Of a stretch of 64,000 nt of DNA, positions 51,671 to 63,355 are shown one piece after another. Made by a program: the position numbers and the translations under genes. The number at the start of each line of letters is the position of its first letter. Position 1 is the stretch's first letter. Below the pieces are notes generated by a model. The model saw only the letters and a program-made list of their open reading frames with translations. It searched no databases and was not told the origin of the DNA. The DNA is from Methylobrevis pamukkalensis (GTDB lineage Bacteria; Pseudomonadota; Alphaproteobacteria; Rhizobiales; Pleomorphomonadaceae). The stretch is taken from NCBI RefSeq assembly GCF_001720135.1, contig NZ_MCRJ01000002.1, positions 28,723 to 92,722 on the forward strand, read 5' to 3'.

Positions 51671-52399
51671 ATGTCCCTGGACCTCGTCTTCGACTATCTC
51701 GTCTCGCCGGTGTTCCTGCGCGGTGCGCTGATGACGCTGCTCATCACCGTCTGCTCGCTGTTCTTCGGCGTCCTCACCGGCCTCGTGATCGCCCTGGTGC
51801 AGGAGACGCGCTCGAAGGCCGGCAACATGGTGGTGCTGGTCTATCTCTGGCTGTTCCGGGGTACGCCGGTGCTGTTCCAGATCATCTTCATCTACAACGT
51901 GCTGCCCTCCTTCGGCATCCGCTTCACCGCCTTCACCTCGGCCGTGCTGGCGCTGTCGCTGAACGAGGGCGCCTACATGGCGGAAATCCTCCGTTCCGGC
52001 CTCCAGGCCGTGAAGAAGGGGCAGCGCACCGCGGGCCTTGCGCTCGGCATGACCGGCGCGCAGGTGATGCGGCTGGTGGTGCTGCCCCAGGCCGCCCGGA
52101 TCGTGCTGCCGCCGATCGGCAACCAGATGATCGGCATGCTCAAGCTCTCGGCCCTCGTCTCGGTGGTCGCGGTGGAAGAACTGCTGCTCGTCGCCAACCA
52201 GGTCGCCAGCGCCAACTTCCGCTATTTCGAGGCGCTCACCGCCGCCGGCCTCTACTACCTGGCGCTGACCACGGTGTTCATGGTGCTGCAGGGCATGATG
52301 GAGCGTTCGCTCGATCCCAAGCGCCGCCGCGTCGGCAGCCGGACCCCGACGCTGATGGAGCGGCTCACCGGCTCGATGGTGCGGGCGAGCGTCCGATGA
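51671..52399 (+). CDS. Polar amino-acid-type ABC transporter permease
   Basis: 242 residues, HisM/GlnP type. Five helices are visible; the EAA loop reads LRSGLQAVKKGQRTAGLALG followed by MVVLPQAARIVLPPIGNQ-like MRLVVLPQAARIVLPPIGNQ, the coupling helix for the ATPase. N-terminal LRGALMTLLITVCSLFFGVL and FRGTPVLFQIIFIYNVL are typical. Only one permease gene is present, so it presumably forms a homodimer. Confidence 0.91.
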   Translation: MSLDLVFDYLVSPVFLRGALMTLLITVCSLFFGVLTGLVIALVQETRSKAGNMVVLVYLWLFRGTPVLFQIIFIYNVLPSFGIRFTAFTSAVLALSLNEGAYMAEILRSGLQAVKKGQRTAGLALGMTGAQVMRLVVLPQAARIVLPPIGNQMIGMLKLSALVSVVAVEELLLVANQVASANFRYFEALTAAGLYYLALTTVFMVLQGMMERSLDPKRRRVGSRTPTLMERLTGSMVRASVR

Positions 52400-52455
52400 C
52401 CGCCGCCCCGCTGTCCACCGCCGTCCTCACGACGCCCCCGCGAAAGGCCGACGCC

Positions 52456-53220
52456 ATGACCACGCCGACCAGAGCCGAGTTGAAGTCGAAACCCCTCGTC
52501 GAGGTGATGGCCATCGACAAGAGCTTCGGCCCGAGCCGCGTCCTCAAGCAGTGTTCGCTCGACGTCCGCACCGGCGAGACCGTGGTGATGATCGGGCCGT
52601 CCGGGTCCGGCAAGTCCACCTTCCTGCGCTGCCTGAACCTGCTGGAGCCGGTCGACGGCGGGAACATCTTCTTCGAAGGCCGCGACATCACCCGCGAGCG
52701 CGACAAGGCGCATCTCGTGCGCCGCGAGATCGGCATGGTGTTCCAGAGCTTCGAGCTGTTCTCCCACCTCTCGGCCGCCGAGAACATCATGCTGGCGCCG
52801 ATGAACGTGCTCGGCCTGTCGCGCCTCGACGCCCACGATCTGGCCACCGAACTCCTCGGCAAGGTGCGCATTCCCGACAAGGCCGACGCCTTCCCGGACG
52901 AGCTCTCCGGCGGGCAGCAGCAGCGCGTCGCGATTGCCCGCGCGCTCGCCATGAAGCCGAAGATGATGCTCTACGACGAGCCGACCTCGGCGCTGGATCC
53001 GGAGATGATCCGCGAGGTGCTGGACGTGATGGCCGACCTCTCCGCCGAGGGCATGACCTCGATCGTCGTCACCCACGAGATGGGCTTCGCCCGACGCGCG
53101 GCCGACCGGATCGTCTTCATGGAGAGCGGCGAGATCATCGAGGCGGCAACCAGCGAGGCCTTCTTCGGCGGCAGCGTCGGCGAGCGGGCCCGGCGCTTCC
53201 TCGACCAGATTCTCCACTAG
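52456..53220 (+). CDS. Polar amino-acid-type ABC transporter ATP-binding protein
   Basis: 254 residues, GlnQ/HisP type. Walker A GPSGSGKSTFLRCLNLLEP, Q-loop MVFQSFELFSHLSAAENI, signature DELSGGQQQRVAIARALAM, Walker B MLYDEPTSALDPEMI and switch VVTHEMGFA. ATG 52456 follows GAAAGG and gives the family length; ATG 52396, which overlaps the permease stop, would add 20 unconserved residues. Confidence 0.92.
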   Translation: MTTPTRAELKSKPLVEVMAIDKSFGPSRVLKQCSLDVRTGETVVMIGPSGSGKSTFLRCLNLLEPVDGGNIFFEGRDITRERDKAHLVRREIGMVFQSFELFSHLSAAENIMLAPMNVLGLSRLDAHDLATELLGKVRIPDKADAFPDELSGGQQQRVAIARALAMKPKMMLYDEPTSALDPEMIREVLDVMADLSAEGMTSIVVTHEMGFARRAADRIVFMESGEIIEAATSEAFFGGSVGERARRFLDQILH

Positions 53221-53483
53221 AGGTTCAGGCGAACGAGAAAATCCGCACTCCCGACAAAAAGTATTTCGGAACAAAGCGTTATCCGGATTTCATGACTCTC
53301 TTTCGGGGCTTCGGCCCGAAGGCTCGGAAAGCGGAATCAGAACTTCAGCCGGAGGCAATTCCACCGCCTGCACAAGGCGTTACCTGCAGAACACGACTCT
53401 CCGCGATCACCTGAAATCCCGGCGGCGAGATCGCCGACCTCGATACGGCCAGACCCACAGAGCACACCGGACCCCGCTTGCCC

Positions 53484-54644
53484 ATGACCAGCATCGACCC
53501 CGCGCGGATGACCCGCGACCTTGCCCGCCTCATCGCGATCGATACCCAGAACCCGCCGGGGCGGGAGACCGAGGCGGCCGATCTCGTCGCCATCCTCCTG
53601 CGCGAGGCGGGCTTCTCGGTCGAGATCCTGCCCTATGCCCCGGACCGGGTGAATGTGGTCGCGACCCTCGTCAACGGCGCCGGGCCGACCTTTGCCTTCA
53701 ACACCCACATGGACGTGGTGCCGGTGGGCGAGGGCTGGTCGTCCGACCCCTTCACCCTGCGCCGTGACGGCGGCCGGCTCTACGGCCGCGGTGCCTGCGA
53801 CTGCAAGGGACCGCTCGCGGCGATGATCGAGGCACTGCGCCTCCTCGCCGCCGACCGCGCCCGCTGGTCGGGCACGCTGATGGGCGTCTTCGTCGCCGAC
53901 GAGGAAGTGGCGAGCGTCGGGGCGAAGACCTATGCGGCAAGCCGGCCGTCCATCGACTATGCGGTGGTCGGCGAGCCGACCTCCAACACCGTCTTCTCCG
54001 CCCACAAGGGCAGCCTGCGGCCGATGGTGCGCGTCCATGGCCGCACCGCCCATTCCGGCACCCCGCATCTCGGCGAGAACGCGGTCTACCGCGCCGGCCA
54101 GCTGCTGGAGCTGATTGCCGCCGAACACGAGACGAGGGTCCGACACATCACCCATCCGCTGGTCGGCGGGGCGAGCCTCACCGTCACGCGCATCTCCGGC
54201 GGCGAGGCCGACAACGTGCTGCCGGGCACCTGCGACCTGCTGCTCGACCGGCGCATGGTGCCGGGCGAGGACGAGGAGACGGTGAAGCGTTCGATTGCCG
54301 ACCTGCTTTCGGCGGCCCGGGACAGCCACGGCATCCGTGCCGAGATCACCGGCTTCAAGCCCACCACCGGCGGGGCCTGCGAGACGGCGGCCGACGACCC
54401 GGTGGTGATCGCCAGCCTCGACGCCTGCCGCACCCACGGGCCGGCGAACGCTGGCCCCTTCGGCTTCCAGGGCGCCTGCGATCTCGTCCACTTCGTCAAT
54501 GCCGGCGCCAAGGGCGTCGTCATCGGCCCCGGCGATCTCGCCGTCGCCCACAAGCCGGACGAATACGTGCCCGAGGACGAGTTCCTTGCCTCGGCGCTGA
54601 TCTACCGCGACGTCGCCGCCGCGATGCTGGCGCGGGGAGCCTGA
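53484..54644 (+). CDS. M20-family metallo-deacylase/peptidase (ArgE/DapE type)
   Basis: 386 residues. Zinc ligands are visible: His and Asp in FNTHMDVVPVG, Asp in YGRGACDCKGPLAAMIEAL, the Glu-Glu pair in FVADEEVASVGAK, and the C-terminal His in GDLAVAHKPDEYVPEDEF. The lid domain contains HGRTAHSGTPHLGENAVYRA. Members remove N-acyl or N-succinyl groups or cleave dipeptides. The substrate here is unknown; position between transporter and enolase-superfamily genes points to the imported compound or an early product. Confidence 0.87.
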   Translation: MTSIDPARMTRDLARLIAIDTQNPPGRETEAADLVAILLREAGFSVEILPYAPDRVNVVATLVNGAGPTFAFNTHMDVVPVGEGWSSDPFTLRRDGGRLYGRGACDCKGPLAAMIEALRLLAADRARWSGTLMGVFVADEEVASVGAKTYAASRPSIDYAVVGEPTSNTVFSAHKGSLRPMVRVHGRTAHSGTPHLGENAVYRAGQLLELIAAEHETRVRHITHPLVGGASLTVTRISGGEADNVLPGTCDLLLDRRMVPGEDEETVKRSIADLLSAARDSHGIRAEITGFKPTTGGACETAADDPVVIASLDACRTHGPANAGPFGFQGACDLVHFVNAGAKGVVIGPGDLAVAHKPDEYVPEDEFLASALIYRDVAAAMLARGA

Positions 54645-54647
54645 GCC

Positions 54648-55745
54648 ATGCGCGTCTCGCTCCACGCCGCCGACCTCTCCTATGCCGGCGGCCTCGGCCT
54701 CCACACCGCCTCGTCCGGCGCGATCAGCCATCTCGCCGAACTCTACCTGAAGCTCGACGACGGCACCCATGTCGCGGTCGGCGAGACCCGCACCAACATC
54801 GCCTATCTCAACGGGCTGACCCGCGACGCGGTGATCGACGACGCGGTCGCCGCCGTGGCCGCGCTCGATCTGACCGCCGATCCGCGCGACCTCCTCGCCG
54901 ACCTCGACCGTCTGCTCGCCGGATGTCTTGCCCCGGTGCGGATGCTGGTCGACATGGCGCTGCATGATCTTGCGGCCCGCCGCGCCGGCGTGCCGCTCTG
55001 CGACTTTCTCGCGCCCGGCGCCAAGGCCGGGGCCGTGTCGCACCCCACCAACCAGACGCTGTTCTGGTCGCCCTTCGAGACCTTCAGGGCGCAGGCCGCG
55101 GCCTATGTCGCGCGCGGCTTCCGGGATCTGAAGGTCCGCATCGCCGCCGGCCCGTTCGAGGACGACCTGGCCCGCATCGGCGCCCTGCGCGCGGCCTTCG
55201 GCGACACGGTGAAGATCGCCGCCGACGCCAACGGCATGTGGGGTGAGGACGAGGCGATCGACCGGCTGAAGCGCCTGTCGATCTTCGATCTTGCCTATGT
55301 CGAGCAGCCGGTGGCGCCGGGCGACTGGGCGGCGATCGCCCGTGTGGCCGAGGCCAGCCCGATCCCGCTGATGCTCGACGAGAGTCTGGCGAGCGAGGCC
55401 GACATCGCCCGCCTCGTCGCTTTCGGCGGCCGGATCTACGGCCATCTGAAGCTGGTCAAGCTCGGCGGCCTCGCGCCGACCTTTGCGGCCGCACGGCGCC
55501 TGTCGGCGGCGGGCGTGCCGTTCATGATCGGCCAGATGAACGAGGGGGGCGTGTCCACCGCCGCTGCCCTTCACCTTTGCCGCGCCGCAGGCCCGGACTT
55601 CGCCGAACTCTACGGCGCCGACGGGCTGATGGCCGATCCGGCCGACGGCCTCGTCTACGCCGACGGCAACCTGCGCGTCGCCGCACGGCCCGGCCTCGGC
55701 ATCCACTTCGATCCGTCCAAGACCCACACCATCCGGGAGTTCTGA
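54648..55745 (+). CDS. Mandelate racemase/muconate lactonizing (enolase) superfamily enzyme
   Basis: 365 residues. Barrel motifs: RDLKVRIA (first catalytic Lys, with Arg where relatives often have the second), metal ligands in IAADANGMWGEDEA, YVEQPVAPGD and LMLDESLAS, and a Lys pair in HLKLVKLGG, followed by IGQMNEGGVSTAAALHL. Such enzymes abstract the alpha proton of a carboxylate: epimerases of amino acids or dipeptides, N-acylamino-acid racemases or dehydratases. Starts 3 bases after the M20 gene. Confidence 0.85.
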   Translation: MRVSLHAADLSYAGGLGLHTASSGAISHLAELYLKLDDGTHVAVGETRTNIAYLNGLTRDAVIDDAVAAVAALDLTADPRDLLADLDRLLAGCLAPVRMLVDMALHDLAARRAGVPLCDFLAPGAKAGAVSHPTNQTLFWSPFETFRAQAAAYVARGFRDLKVRIAAGPFEDDLARIGALRAAFGDTVKIAADANGMWGEDEAIDRLKRLSIFDLAYVEQPVAPGDWAAIARVAEASPIPLMLDESLASEADIARLVAFGGRIYGHLKLVKLGGLAPTFAAARRLSAAGVPFMIGQMNEGGVSTAAALHLCRAAGPDFAELYGADGLMADPADGLVYADGNLRVAARPGLGIHFDPSKTHTIREF

Positions 55746-55747
55746 CC

Positions 55748-56920
55748 ATGCAGGTCGCAAACGTCATCCAGGGCCAGGAATCGGCCTTCCCGAAAGCCGA
55801 ATACGACGCACGTCAGGCCGGCGCCCGCGCGGCCATGGAGCGCGCCGGCATCGACGTGATGGTCGTGACCGGGCCGGAGAACATCTTCTATCTCACCGGC
55901 CAGCAGACGCCCGGCTACTACACCTTCCAGGCGCTGGTGCTGCCGGTCGACGGCGACCCGGTGTTCGTCATCCGCCAGCTGGAATATTTCAACTTCATCG
56001 CCAACACCTTCATCCCCGATGCCGCCGTCTATCAGGACGGCGACGATCCGGTGTCCTTCCTGACCGCGCTGATCGAGTCCCGCGGGCTGGTGTCCAAGCG
56101 CGTCGCCATCGACAAGCGCGGCTGGTTCCTGCCGATCGCCGTCTACGAGCGCCTGCAGTCCGCCCTCGGCACCGTCCATGACGCCGCCGGCATCGTCGAG
56201 AGCCTGCGCGCGGTCAAGTCGCCGGCCGAGATCGAGAAGCTGGCGATTGCCGCGACCTATGTGGATGCCGGCCTTCGCGCCGGCATGGCCGAGGTGAAGG
56301 TCGGCGCGCGCGACAACGATCTGGTTGCGGCGATGATGAATGCGGCGATCCGCGCCGGCTCCGAATATGTCGGCATGGAGCCGCTCTGCTCGGTCGGCAA
56401 GCGCACCGGCGTGCCCCACGGCACCTGGCGGCGCGGCACCATCGGCGCCAACGAGCCGGCCTTCCTCGAAATGGCCGCCAGTCACGACCGCTACCACGCC
56501 GCCCTGATGCGCTCGGCCTGGGTCGGCGCCATGCCGCCCGAAGCCGAGGCGATGGAGGCGACCTGCCAGGACGCGCTGGCCGCCGCGCTCGATGCGGTGC
56601 GGCCCGGCGAGCCCTGTTCGGCAGTGCATGCCGCCTGCCAGGCGGTGATCGACAAGGCCGGCTTCACCGAGAACTTCCGCAAGCGCACCGGCTATTCGAC
56701 CGGCATCTCCTTTGCCCCCGACTGGGGCGAGGGCGGCATCCTCAGCCTCTACACCGGCGTCGACCGGCCGCTGGAGCCGGGCATGGCCTTCCACATTCCC
56801 CCGGCGCTGCGGATCTACGGCCAGTTCACCGTCGGCGTCAGCGAGACGATCGTCGTCACCGAAACCGGCTACCGGGTGCTCGGCACCTTCGCCCGGCCGC
56901 TGACCCGCGTCGCGAACTGA
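55748..56920 (+). CDS. M24-fold hydrolase, creatinase/ectoine-hydrolase-like, metal ligands missing
   Basis: 390 residues. N-terminal creatinase domain GARAAMERAGIDVMVVTGPE, then the pita-bread fold: MEPLCSVGKRTGVPHGTW, KRTGYSTGISFAPDWGEGG, LEPGMAFHIPPALRIYG and VSETIVVTETGYRVLG. At the strand that normally carries the two metal Asp it reads NEPAFLEMAASHDRYHAALM, so a standard dimetal aminopeptidase is excluded. The closest described chemistry is metal-free cleavage of a C-N bond (creatinase) or ring opening (DoeA/EutD ectoine hydrolase). Two bases separate it from the enolase-superfamily gene. Confidence 0.83.
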   Translation: MQVANVIQGQESAFPKAEYDARQAGARAAMERAGIDVMVVTGPENIFYLTGQQTPGYYTFQALVLPVDGDPVFVIRQLEYFNFIANTFIPDAAVYQDGDDPVSFLTALIESRGLVSKRVAIDKRGWFLPIAVYERLQSALGTVHDAAGIVESLRAVKSPAEIEKLAIAATYVDAGLRAGMAEVKVGARDNDLVAAMMNAAIRAGSEYVGMEPLCSVGKRTGVPHGTWRRGTIGANEPAFLEMAASHDRYHAALMRSAWVGAMPPEAEAMEATCQDALAAALDAVRPGEPCSAVHAACQAVIDKAGFTENFRKRTGYSTGISFAPDWGEGGILSLYTGVDRPLEPGMAFHIPPALRIYGQFTVGVSETIVVTETGYRVLGTFARPLTRVAN

Positions 56921-56982
56921 GAGCCACCGCCCGCTCCGCCGCGCGAAAAAGATCAAGAAGATCAACAACAGGACCTGTGACG

Positions 56983-57906
56983 ATGAAAGACATCGACGAA
57001 TGCCGTGAGCGCCTCACCGGCATCTTCAACATCACCGTGACGCCGTTCATGGAAAACGGCGACTTCGACTGGGCGGGCCTTGCCCGCACCATCGAGCGGG
57101 TGATCGGCCTCGGCTACGACGGCATCCTGATCGGCGGCACCTATGGCGAATTTCCGGCGATGACCGTCGCCGAGCGCGCCGAACTGTTCCGCCGGGTCAT
57201 GGACGTGGTCGGCGACCGCGTGCCGGTGATGCTCTGCTCGGCAGGCTCCGACGCCCGCGACGTGGCGGAACTGACGGGGCTTGCCGGCGATCTCGGCGGC
57301 CTGCCGATGGTCACGCCGCCCTATGTGTCGGAGATCACCGACGACCAGATCGTCGCCTTCTTTGCGAAGATGGCGCCGCTGTCGAAGACCGGCATCCTGA
57401 TCTACAACGCCCCCGGCATCGGCATCACCCTGTCGCCGCAGCTGATCGAGCGCATCGCGCCGCTGCCCGGCATGGTCGGCATCAAGCAGGGCGACCTGTC
57501 GCCCGCCGCCATCGACCGCATCGCCGGCCGCCTCGGCGGCAGCATCAAGCTGTTCTGCGCCTCCGATCTCGCCTTCCTCGGGCCGATGATGGTCGGCTTC
57601 GACGGCATCAGCTCGACCAACTCGTCGGCCTTCCCGGAGCTGATCCTCGCCAGCTTCCGCGCCGTGCAGGCCGGCGACGCCGCCACGGCCCGCGACCTTC
57701 ACCGCCTCTGGTATCCGTTCCGCGAACTCGCCCGTGCCTTCGGCCAGCCGCAGACCACCAAGGCGGCGATGGCCCTGCGCGGCTTCGACGGCGGCCACAT
57801 GCGCGCCCCGCTGGCAGACCTCGGCCCGGCCGAAATGGCGAAGGTCCGAGACGTGCTGGTCGCGCTTGCCGCCGATCCGCGCACGGGCGTCACGCTTTCC
57901 GGCTGA
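56983..57906 (+). CDS. DapA/NAL-superfamily lyase, second catabolic paralogue
   Basis: 307 residues. N-terminal GIFNITVTPFMENGDFDWAG; loop IGGTYGEFPAMT keeps only one Thr; Tyr in ILIYNAPGIGITLS; Schiff-base Lys in GMVGIKQGDLSP. Distinct from dapA at 14 kb and from the paralogue at 45.9 kb. Expected to cleave or dehydrate a keto acid late in the route. ATG 56983 lies 9 bases after AGGA; a GTG at 56977 is possible. It ends the plus-strand operon and abuts the convergent aldo/keto reductase stop codon. Confidence 0.83.
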   Translation: MKDIDECRERLTGIFNITVTPFMENGDFDWAGLARTIERVIGLGYDGILIGGTYGEFPAMTVAERAELFRRVMDVVGDRVPVMLCSAGSDARDVAELTGLAGDLGGLPMVTPPYVSEITDDQIVAFFAKMAPLSKTGILIYNAPGIGITLSPQLIERIAPLPGMVGIKQGDLSPAAIDRIAGRLGGSIKLFCASDLAFLGPMMVGFDGISSTNSSAFPELILASFRAVQAGDAATARDLHRLWYPFRELARAFGQPQTTKAAMALRGFDGGHMRAPLADLGPAEMAKVRDVLVALAADPRTGVTLSG

Positions 57907-59347
<1,441 letters not shown>

Positions 59348-60939
59348 GTGTCGGACGACAGCCACATCACCAGCGACTATGAAGTCGGGCAGGACAACAT
59401 CCAGGTCTTCGGCCTCGACATTCATAATCCGGTCTTCGCCATATCCTCCGGGCTCATCGTCGCCTTCGTGGTGGCGGTGTCCGTCTTCCAGGTGCCCGCC
59501 AACGACTTCTTCGGCTGGCTCCGTCCGGCCGTGACCGAGGCCTTCGACTGGCTGCTCGCCATCGCCGGCAATGCCTTCGTGCTGTTCTGCCTCGTGCTGG
59601 CGCTGTCGCCGCTCGGCAAGATCCGGCTCGGCGGCGCGGACGCCAGGCCCGACTATTCCTACACCGGCTGGTTCGCGATGCTGTTTGCCGCGGGCATGGG
59701 CATCGGCCTGATGTTCTTCGGCGTCTCCGAGCCGATCTCGCATTTCACGGCGTCGATCGCCGAGGATGCGGGAACGGCCGCAAGCTGGGCGCCGCTCGGC
59801 GGCGCGCCGGGCGACTTCGCAGCCGCGCGCGATCTGGCAATGGCCGCCACCATCTTCCACTGGGGTCTGCATCCCTGGGCGATCTATGCGGTCGTCGGCC
59901 TCGCGCTCGCCTTCTTCTCCTACAACCGCGGCCTGCCGCTGACCCTGCGCTCGACCTTCTACCCGATCCTCGGCGAACGGGCCTGGGGCTGGCCCGGCCA
60001 CGCGATCGACACCCTCGCGGTGTTTGCCACGCTGTTCGGCCTCGCCACCTCGCTCGGCTTCGGCGCCGAACAGGCGCTGGCCGGCCTCAACCACGTCTTC
60101 GGCATGCCGGTGACCGAGACCAACAAGATCCTCTTGATCATCGGCATCACCAGCATCGCGCTGCTCTCGGTCGTTGCCGGGCTCGATGCCGGCGTCAAGC
60201 GCCTCAGCGAGATCAACATGGTCCTGGCGGCGCTGCTGATGGGCTTCGTCCTGGTGCTCGGCCCGACGCTGGCGATCCTGTCGGGCTTCGTGCAGTCGCT
60301 GTGGTCCTACATCGCGCATCTGCCGGCCCTCAGCAATTTCGTCGGCCGCACCGATGGCAACTTCTTCGACGGCTGGACCGCCTTCTACTGGGCCTGGTGG
60401 ATCTCCTGGTCGCCCTTCGTCGGCATGTTCATCGCCCGCGTCTCGCGTGGACGCACCGTGCGCGAGTTCATCACCTGCGTCCTGCTGGTGCCCTCGCTGG
60501 TCTGCATCCTCTGGATGTCGATCTTCGGCGGAACGGCGCTCGACCAGATCCTGGTGGGCGGCGGCGCCGCGCTTCAGGACGCCGAACTTCCGCTGCAGCT
60601 GTTCGTGATGCTCGATGCGCTGCCGCTGTCGTCGATCACCTCGGTGGTCGGCGTGGTGCTGGTGATCGTGTTCTTCGTCACCTCGTCGGATTCCGGATCG
60701 CTGGTGATCGACACGATCACGGCCGGCGGCAAGGTCGATGCGCCGGTGCCGCAGCGGATCTTCTGGGCGGTGTTCGAGGGGCTGGTGGCGATCGTGCTGC
60801 TGGCGGCCGGCGGGCTTGCGGCCCTCCAGGCGGCGGCGATCACCACCGGCATTCCCTTCGCGATCGTGCTGCTCGTGATGTGCTACGCGCTCTGGCGCGG
60901 GCTCAGCCAGGAAAAGGCCTTCGTCGCCGCACGCGCTGA
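59348..60939 (+). CDS. BCCT-family (betaine/choline/carnitine-type) transporter (probable frame change near C-terminus)
   Basis: About 530 residues corrected, 12 helices. Signatures: [20 protein letters not shown] (glycine stretch) and [20 protein letters not shown] with GRTVREF. It imports quaternary ammonium compounds such as glycine betaine, choline or carnitine, or ectoine, with Na+ or H+. Start is GTG 59348 after AAGGGGGC. Read straight through, the frame has no stop until 61468, deep in panC. A one-base restoration near 60920 ends it at TGA 60939, right after [18 protein letters not shown], the normal family length; I prefer that. Confidence 0.85.
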
Positions 60940-61112
60940 TCCCTGTTGCCGCGGCGCCCCGAGCGGCGCCGCGGCGGCATCCCCGGGCTCGGTGCCGTTG
61001 CCGCAGCGCAGCGGACGCATGGCCAATCGGCGACCGACCGATTATAAGGCCTCCCGAAGACAAAGAGGGCAGGGGGCCACCCGCTGCCCCGGATCGACGG
61101 GAAGATCGCCGG

Positions 61113-61996
61113 ATGGACATCGCAACGCAGGTCGCCGACCTCAGGCACCGCCTCGCCGGCTTTCGCCGCAGCGGGCAGCGGATCGCCCTGGTGCCCACCA
61201 TGGGCTATCTCCACAAGGGCCATCTGGAACTCGTCCGCCGCGCCCGCGAGAGCGCCGACGTGGTCGTCGTCAGCATCTTTGTCAATCCGCTGCAATTCGG
61301 GCCGAACGAGGATTTCGAGCGCTATCCGAGCGATCTTGCCCGCGACGCGCAGCTGCTCGAACAGGGCGGCGCCGATCTCCTGTTCGCGCCGCCGGTGGCC
61401 GAGGTCTACCCGCAGCCGATGCAGACGGTGGTCGACGTGCCGGCGCTGGGCGCGCTGCTGGAGGGTGAAGTTCGGCCCGGCCACTTTGCCGGCGTCTGCA
61501 CCGTGGTGGCCAAGCTCTTCAACTTCGTTCAGCCCGACGTCGCCGTCTTCGGAGAGAAGGACTACCAGCAGCTGGTGATCCTGCGCCGCATGGTGGCCGA
61601 TCTCGCCTTCCCGATCGAGATCATCGGCGTGGCGACGGTCCGCGAGCCCGACGGGCTGGCCTGCTCGTCGCGCAATGTCTATCTGAGTGCGAACGAGCGC
61701 GCCGCGGCGGCGATCGTGCCGAGGACGCTGGCCGAAGCCGAGCGGCTGCTGGCCGACCCGGCGACGCCGCTCGGCGAGGTCGAGGCGCACCTCCGGGCCT
61801 TCGTCGCGGCCGAGCCCCTGGCCGAACCGGAGGTGGTGGCGCTGCGCCATCCGCAGACGCTGGCCGAGCTTGAGGCCGGCGAGACGGAGAGGTGCTGCTT
61901 CTCCTCTATGTCCGCGTCGGTGCGACGCGGCTTCTCGACAACAGGGTCATCCGCCGGTCTCTCGGCGGCACCCGGACGAGCGGAGCAGATCGATGA
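61113..61996 (+). CDS. panC: Pantothenate synthetase (frame change)
   Basis: 294 residues corrected. Joins pantoate and beta-alanine with ATP. Seen: [20 protein letters not shown] (HxGH-type site), [55 protein letters not shown] and [12 protein letters not shown] (KMSKS-like). The frame changes at about 61883: GGCGAGACGGAG should read GGCGAGGACGGAG, giving [20 protein letters not shown] and a TGA at 61996 that overlaps the panB ATG (ATGA). Confidence 0.92.
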
Positions 61997-62832
61997 GCGC
62001 GACCACCCTGAAGCGGCGCAAGACCACCGGCGAGATCCGGGCGATGAAGGGCACCGGCCGGCCGATCGTCAGCCTCACCGCCTACACGACGCCGATCGCC
62101 AAGCTGTTCGACCCGCATGTCGACTTTCTTCTCGTCGGCGATTCGGTCGGCATGGTGATGTACGGCTTCGAGTCGTCGCTGGCGGTCACCCTCGACATGA
62201 TGATCGCCCACGGCGCCGCCGTGATGCGCGGCGCCGAGAAGGCCTGCGTCATCGTCGACATGCCGTTTGCCACCTACCAGGAATCGCCCGCCCAGGCCTT
62301 CCGCAACGCCGCGCGGGTGATGGTCGAGACCGGCTGCGACGGCGTGAAGATCGAGGGGGGCCCGGAGATGGCCGAGACCATCCGCTTCCTCACCGAGCGC
62401 GGCATTCCGGTGCTTGCCCACATCGGCCTGACGCCGCAGTCGATCAATGCCTTCGGCGGCTATCGCGCCCGCGGCCGGTCGCAGGCCGAGGCGGATCACA
62501 TCATGGCCGGTGCCCGGGCCGTCGAGGAGGCCGGCGCCTTCGCGGTGGTGATCGAGGGCACGCTCGAGCCCCTCGCGCAGGCGATCACCGAAGCCTCCGG
62601 CATTCCGACCATCGGCATCGGCGCCTCGGTCCACTGCGACGGCCAGGTGCTGGTCTCCGACGACATGCTCGGCCTGTTCAGCGACTTCAAGCCGCGTTTC
62701 GTGAAGCACTATGCCCGTCTCGCGCCACAGATCGCCGAGGCCGCCGAGAGCTTTGCCGCGGACGTGCGGGCCCGCAGCTTCCCGGCGCCCGAGCACACCT
62801 ATCAGCCGAAGAAGGATGGCCCGGCGACCTGA
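61993..62832 (+). CDS. panB: 3-methyl-2-oxobutanoate hydroxymethyltransferase
   Basis: 279 residues. Makes ketopantoate with methylene-tetrahydrofolate, the first committed pantothenate step. Seen: [40 protein letters not shown] (metal Asp), [55 protein letters not shown] with the catalytic Glu, and [11 protein letters not shown]. Coupled to panC by a 4-base overlap. Confidence 0.95.
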   Translation: MSATTLKRRKTTGEIRAMKGTGRPIVSLTAYTTPIAKLFDPHVDFLLVGDSVGMVMYGFESSLAVTLDMMIAHGAAVMRGAEKACVIVDMPFATYQESPAQAFRNAARVMVETGCDGVKIEGGPEMAETIRFLTERGIPVLAHIGLTPQSINAFGGYRARGRSQAEADHIMAGARAVEEAGAFAVVIEGTLEPLAQAITEASGIPTIGIGASVHCDGQVLVSDDMLGLFSDFKPRFVKHYARLAPQIAEAAESFAADVRARSFPAPEHTYQPKKDGPAT

Positions 62833-62907
62833 GGGCACCGATCATCCATCCGGCACGCTCGCCCGTACCGGCTTCAGACGCGGACACAAGAGGATCGGGA
62901 CCCGGCC

Positions 62908-63177
62908 ATGACGATCGGCAGCGCAATCGCCATCTACTTCGTGATCTGGTGGCTCACCCTGTTCATGGTCCTGCCCTTCGGCGTGCGATCCCAGCATGAC
63001 AGCGGCACCATCGCGCACGGGACCGACCCCGGAGCGCCGGCCGGCGTGAACCTGTGGAAGAAGGCGCTGTGGACGACCCTGCTGTCGGGCGTGTTCTTCG
63101 GCCTGTTCCTGCTGGTGATGAACAGCGGCGTCACCCTCGACGACCTGCCCTTCTTCCGCCCGCCGTCGGATCGGTGA
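62908..63177 (+). CDS. DUF1467 family two-helix membrane protein
   Basis: 89 residues. Two helices, [20 protein letters not shown] and [18 protein letters not shown], with [20 protein letters not shown] between them, the DUF1467 signature of alphaproteobacteria. Function unknown. In many Rhizobiales this gene follows mce directly and precedes proS; here it is 24 kb from mce and no proS is seen in the remaining bases. Confidence 0.88.
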   Translation: MTIGSAIAIYFVIWWLTLFMVLPFGVRSQHDSGTIAHGTDPGAPAGVNLWKKALWTTLLSGVFFGLFLLVMNSGVTLDDLPFFRPPSDR

Positions 63178-63269
63178 GGGGGCCGACATGAGTCGGATCT
63201 TCCCTTGGCGGTGCCGGGTTCGATCACATCTGCCCGGTTGATTCCCGGACCACAAGATCGAACCACCCG

Positions 63270-63312
63270 CCTCGTCCTTCGAGACAGCCCTGCGGGCTTC
63301 CTCAGGATGAGG
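63270..63312 (+). repeat. Alphaproteobacterial intergenic palindromic repeat, copy 1
   Basis: CCTCGTCCTTCGAGACAGCC at the left end and TTCCTCAGGATGAGG at the right, with a GC-rich centre. This is the common interspersed intergenic element of many Rhizobiales genomes. It pairs with copy 2 in inverted orientation, so RNA through both could fold into a long hairpin. Confidence 0.8.
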
Positions 63313-63355
63313 CCCTGGCAATTTCCGGCGCTCGGGACTTCGCATTGCCCTCTCC

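Noticed and set aside
53337..55760. An 807-codon minus-strand reading frame opposite the M20 and enolase-superfamily genes
   Set aside because: It spans two clear plus-strand genes with catalytic motifs; the product is repetitive and lacks an RBS.
60940..61468. A long C-terminal extension of the BCCT transporter overlapping panC
   Set aside because: The extension is Arg/Pro-rich shadow coding of panC; a one-base repair ends the transporter at 60939 with normal length.
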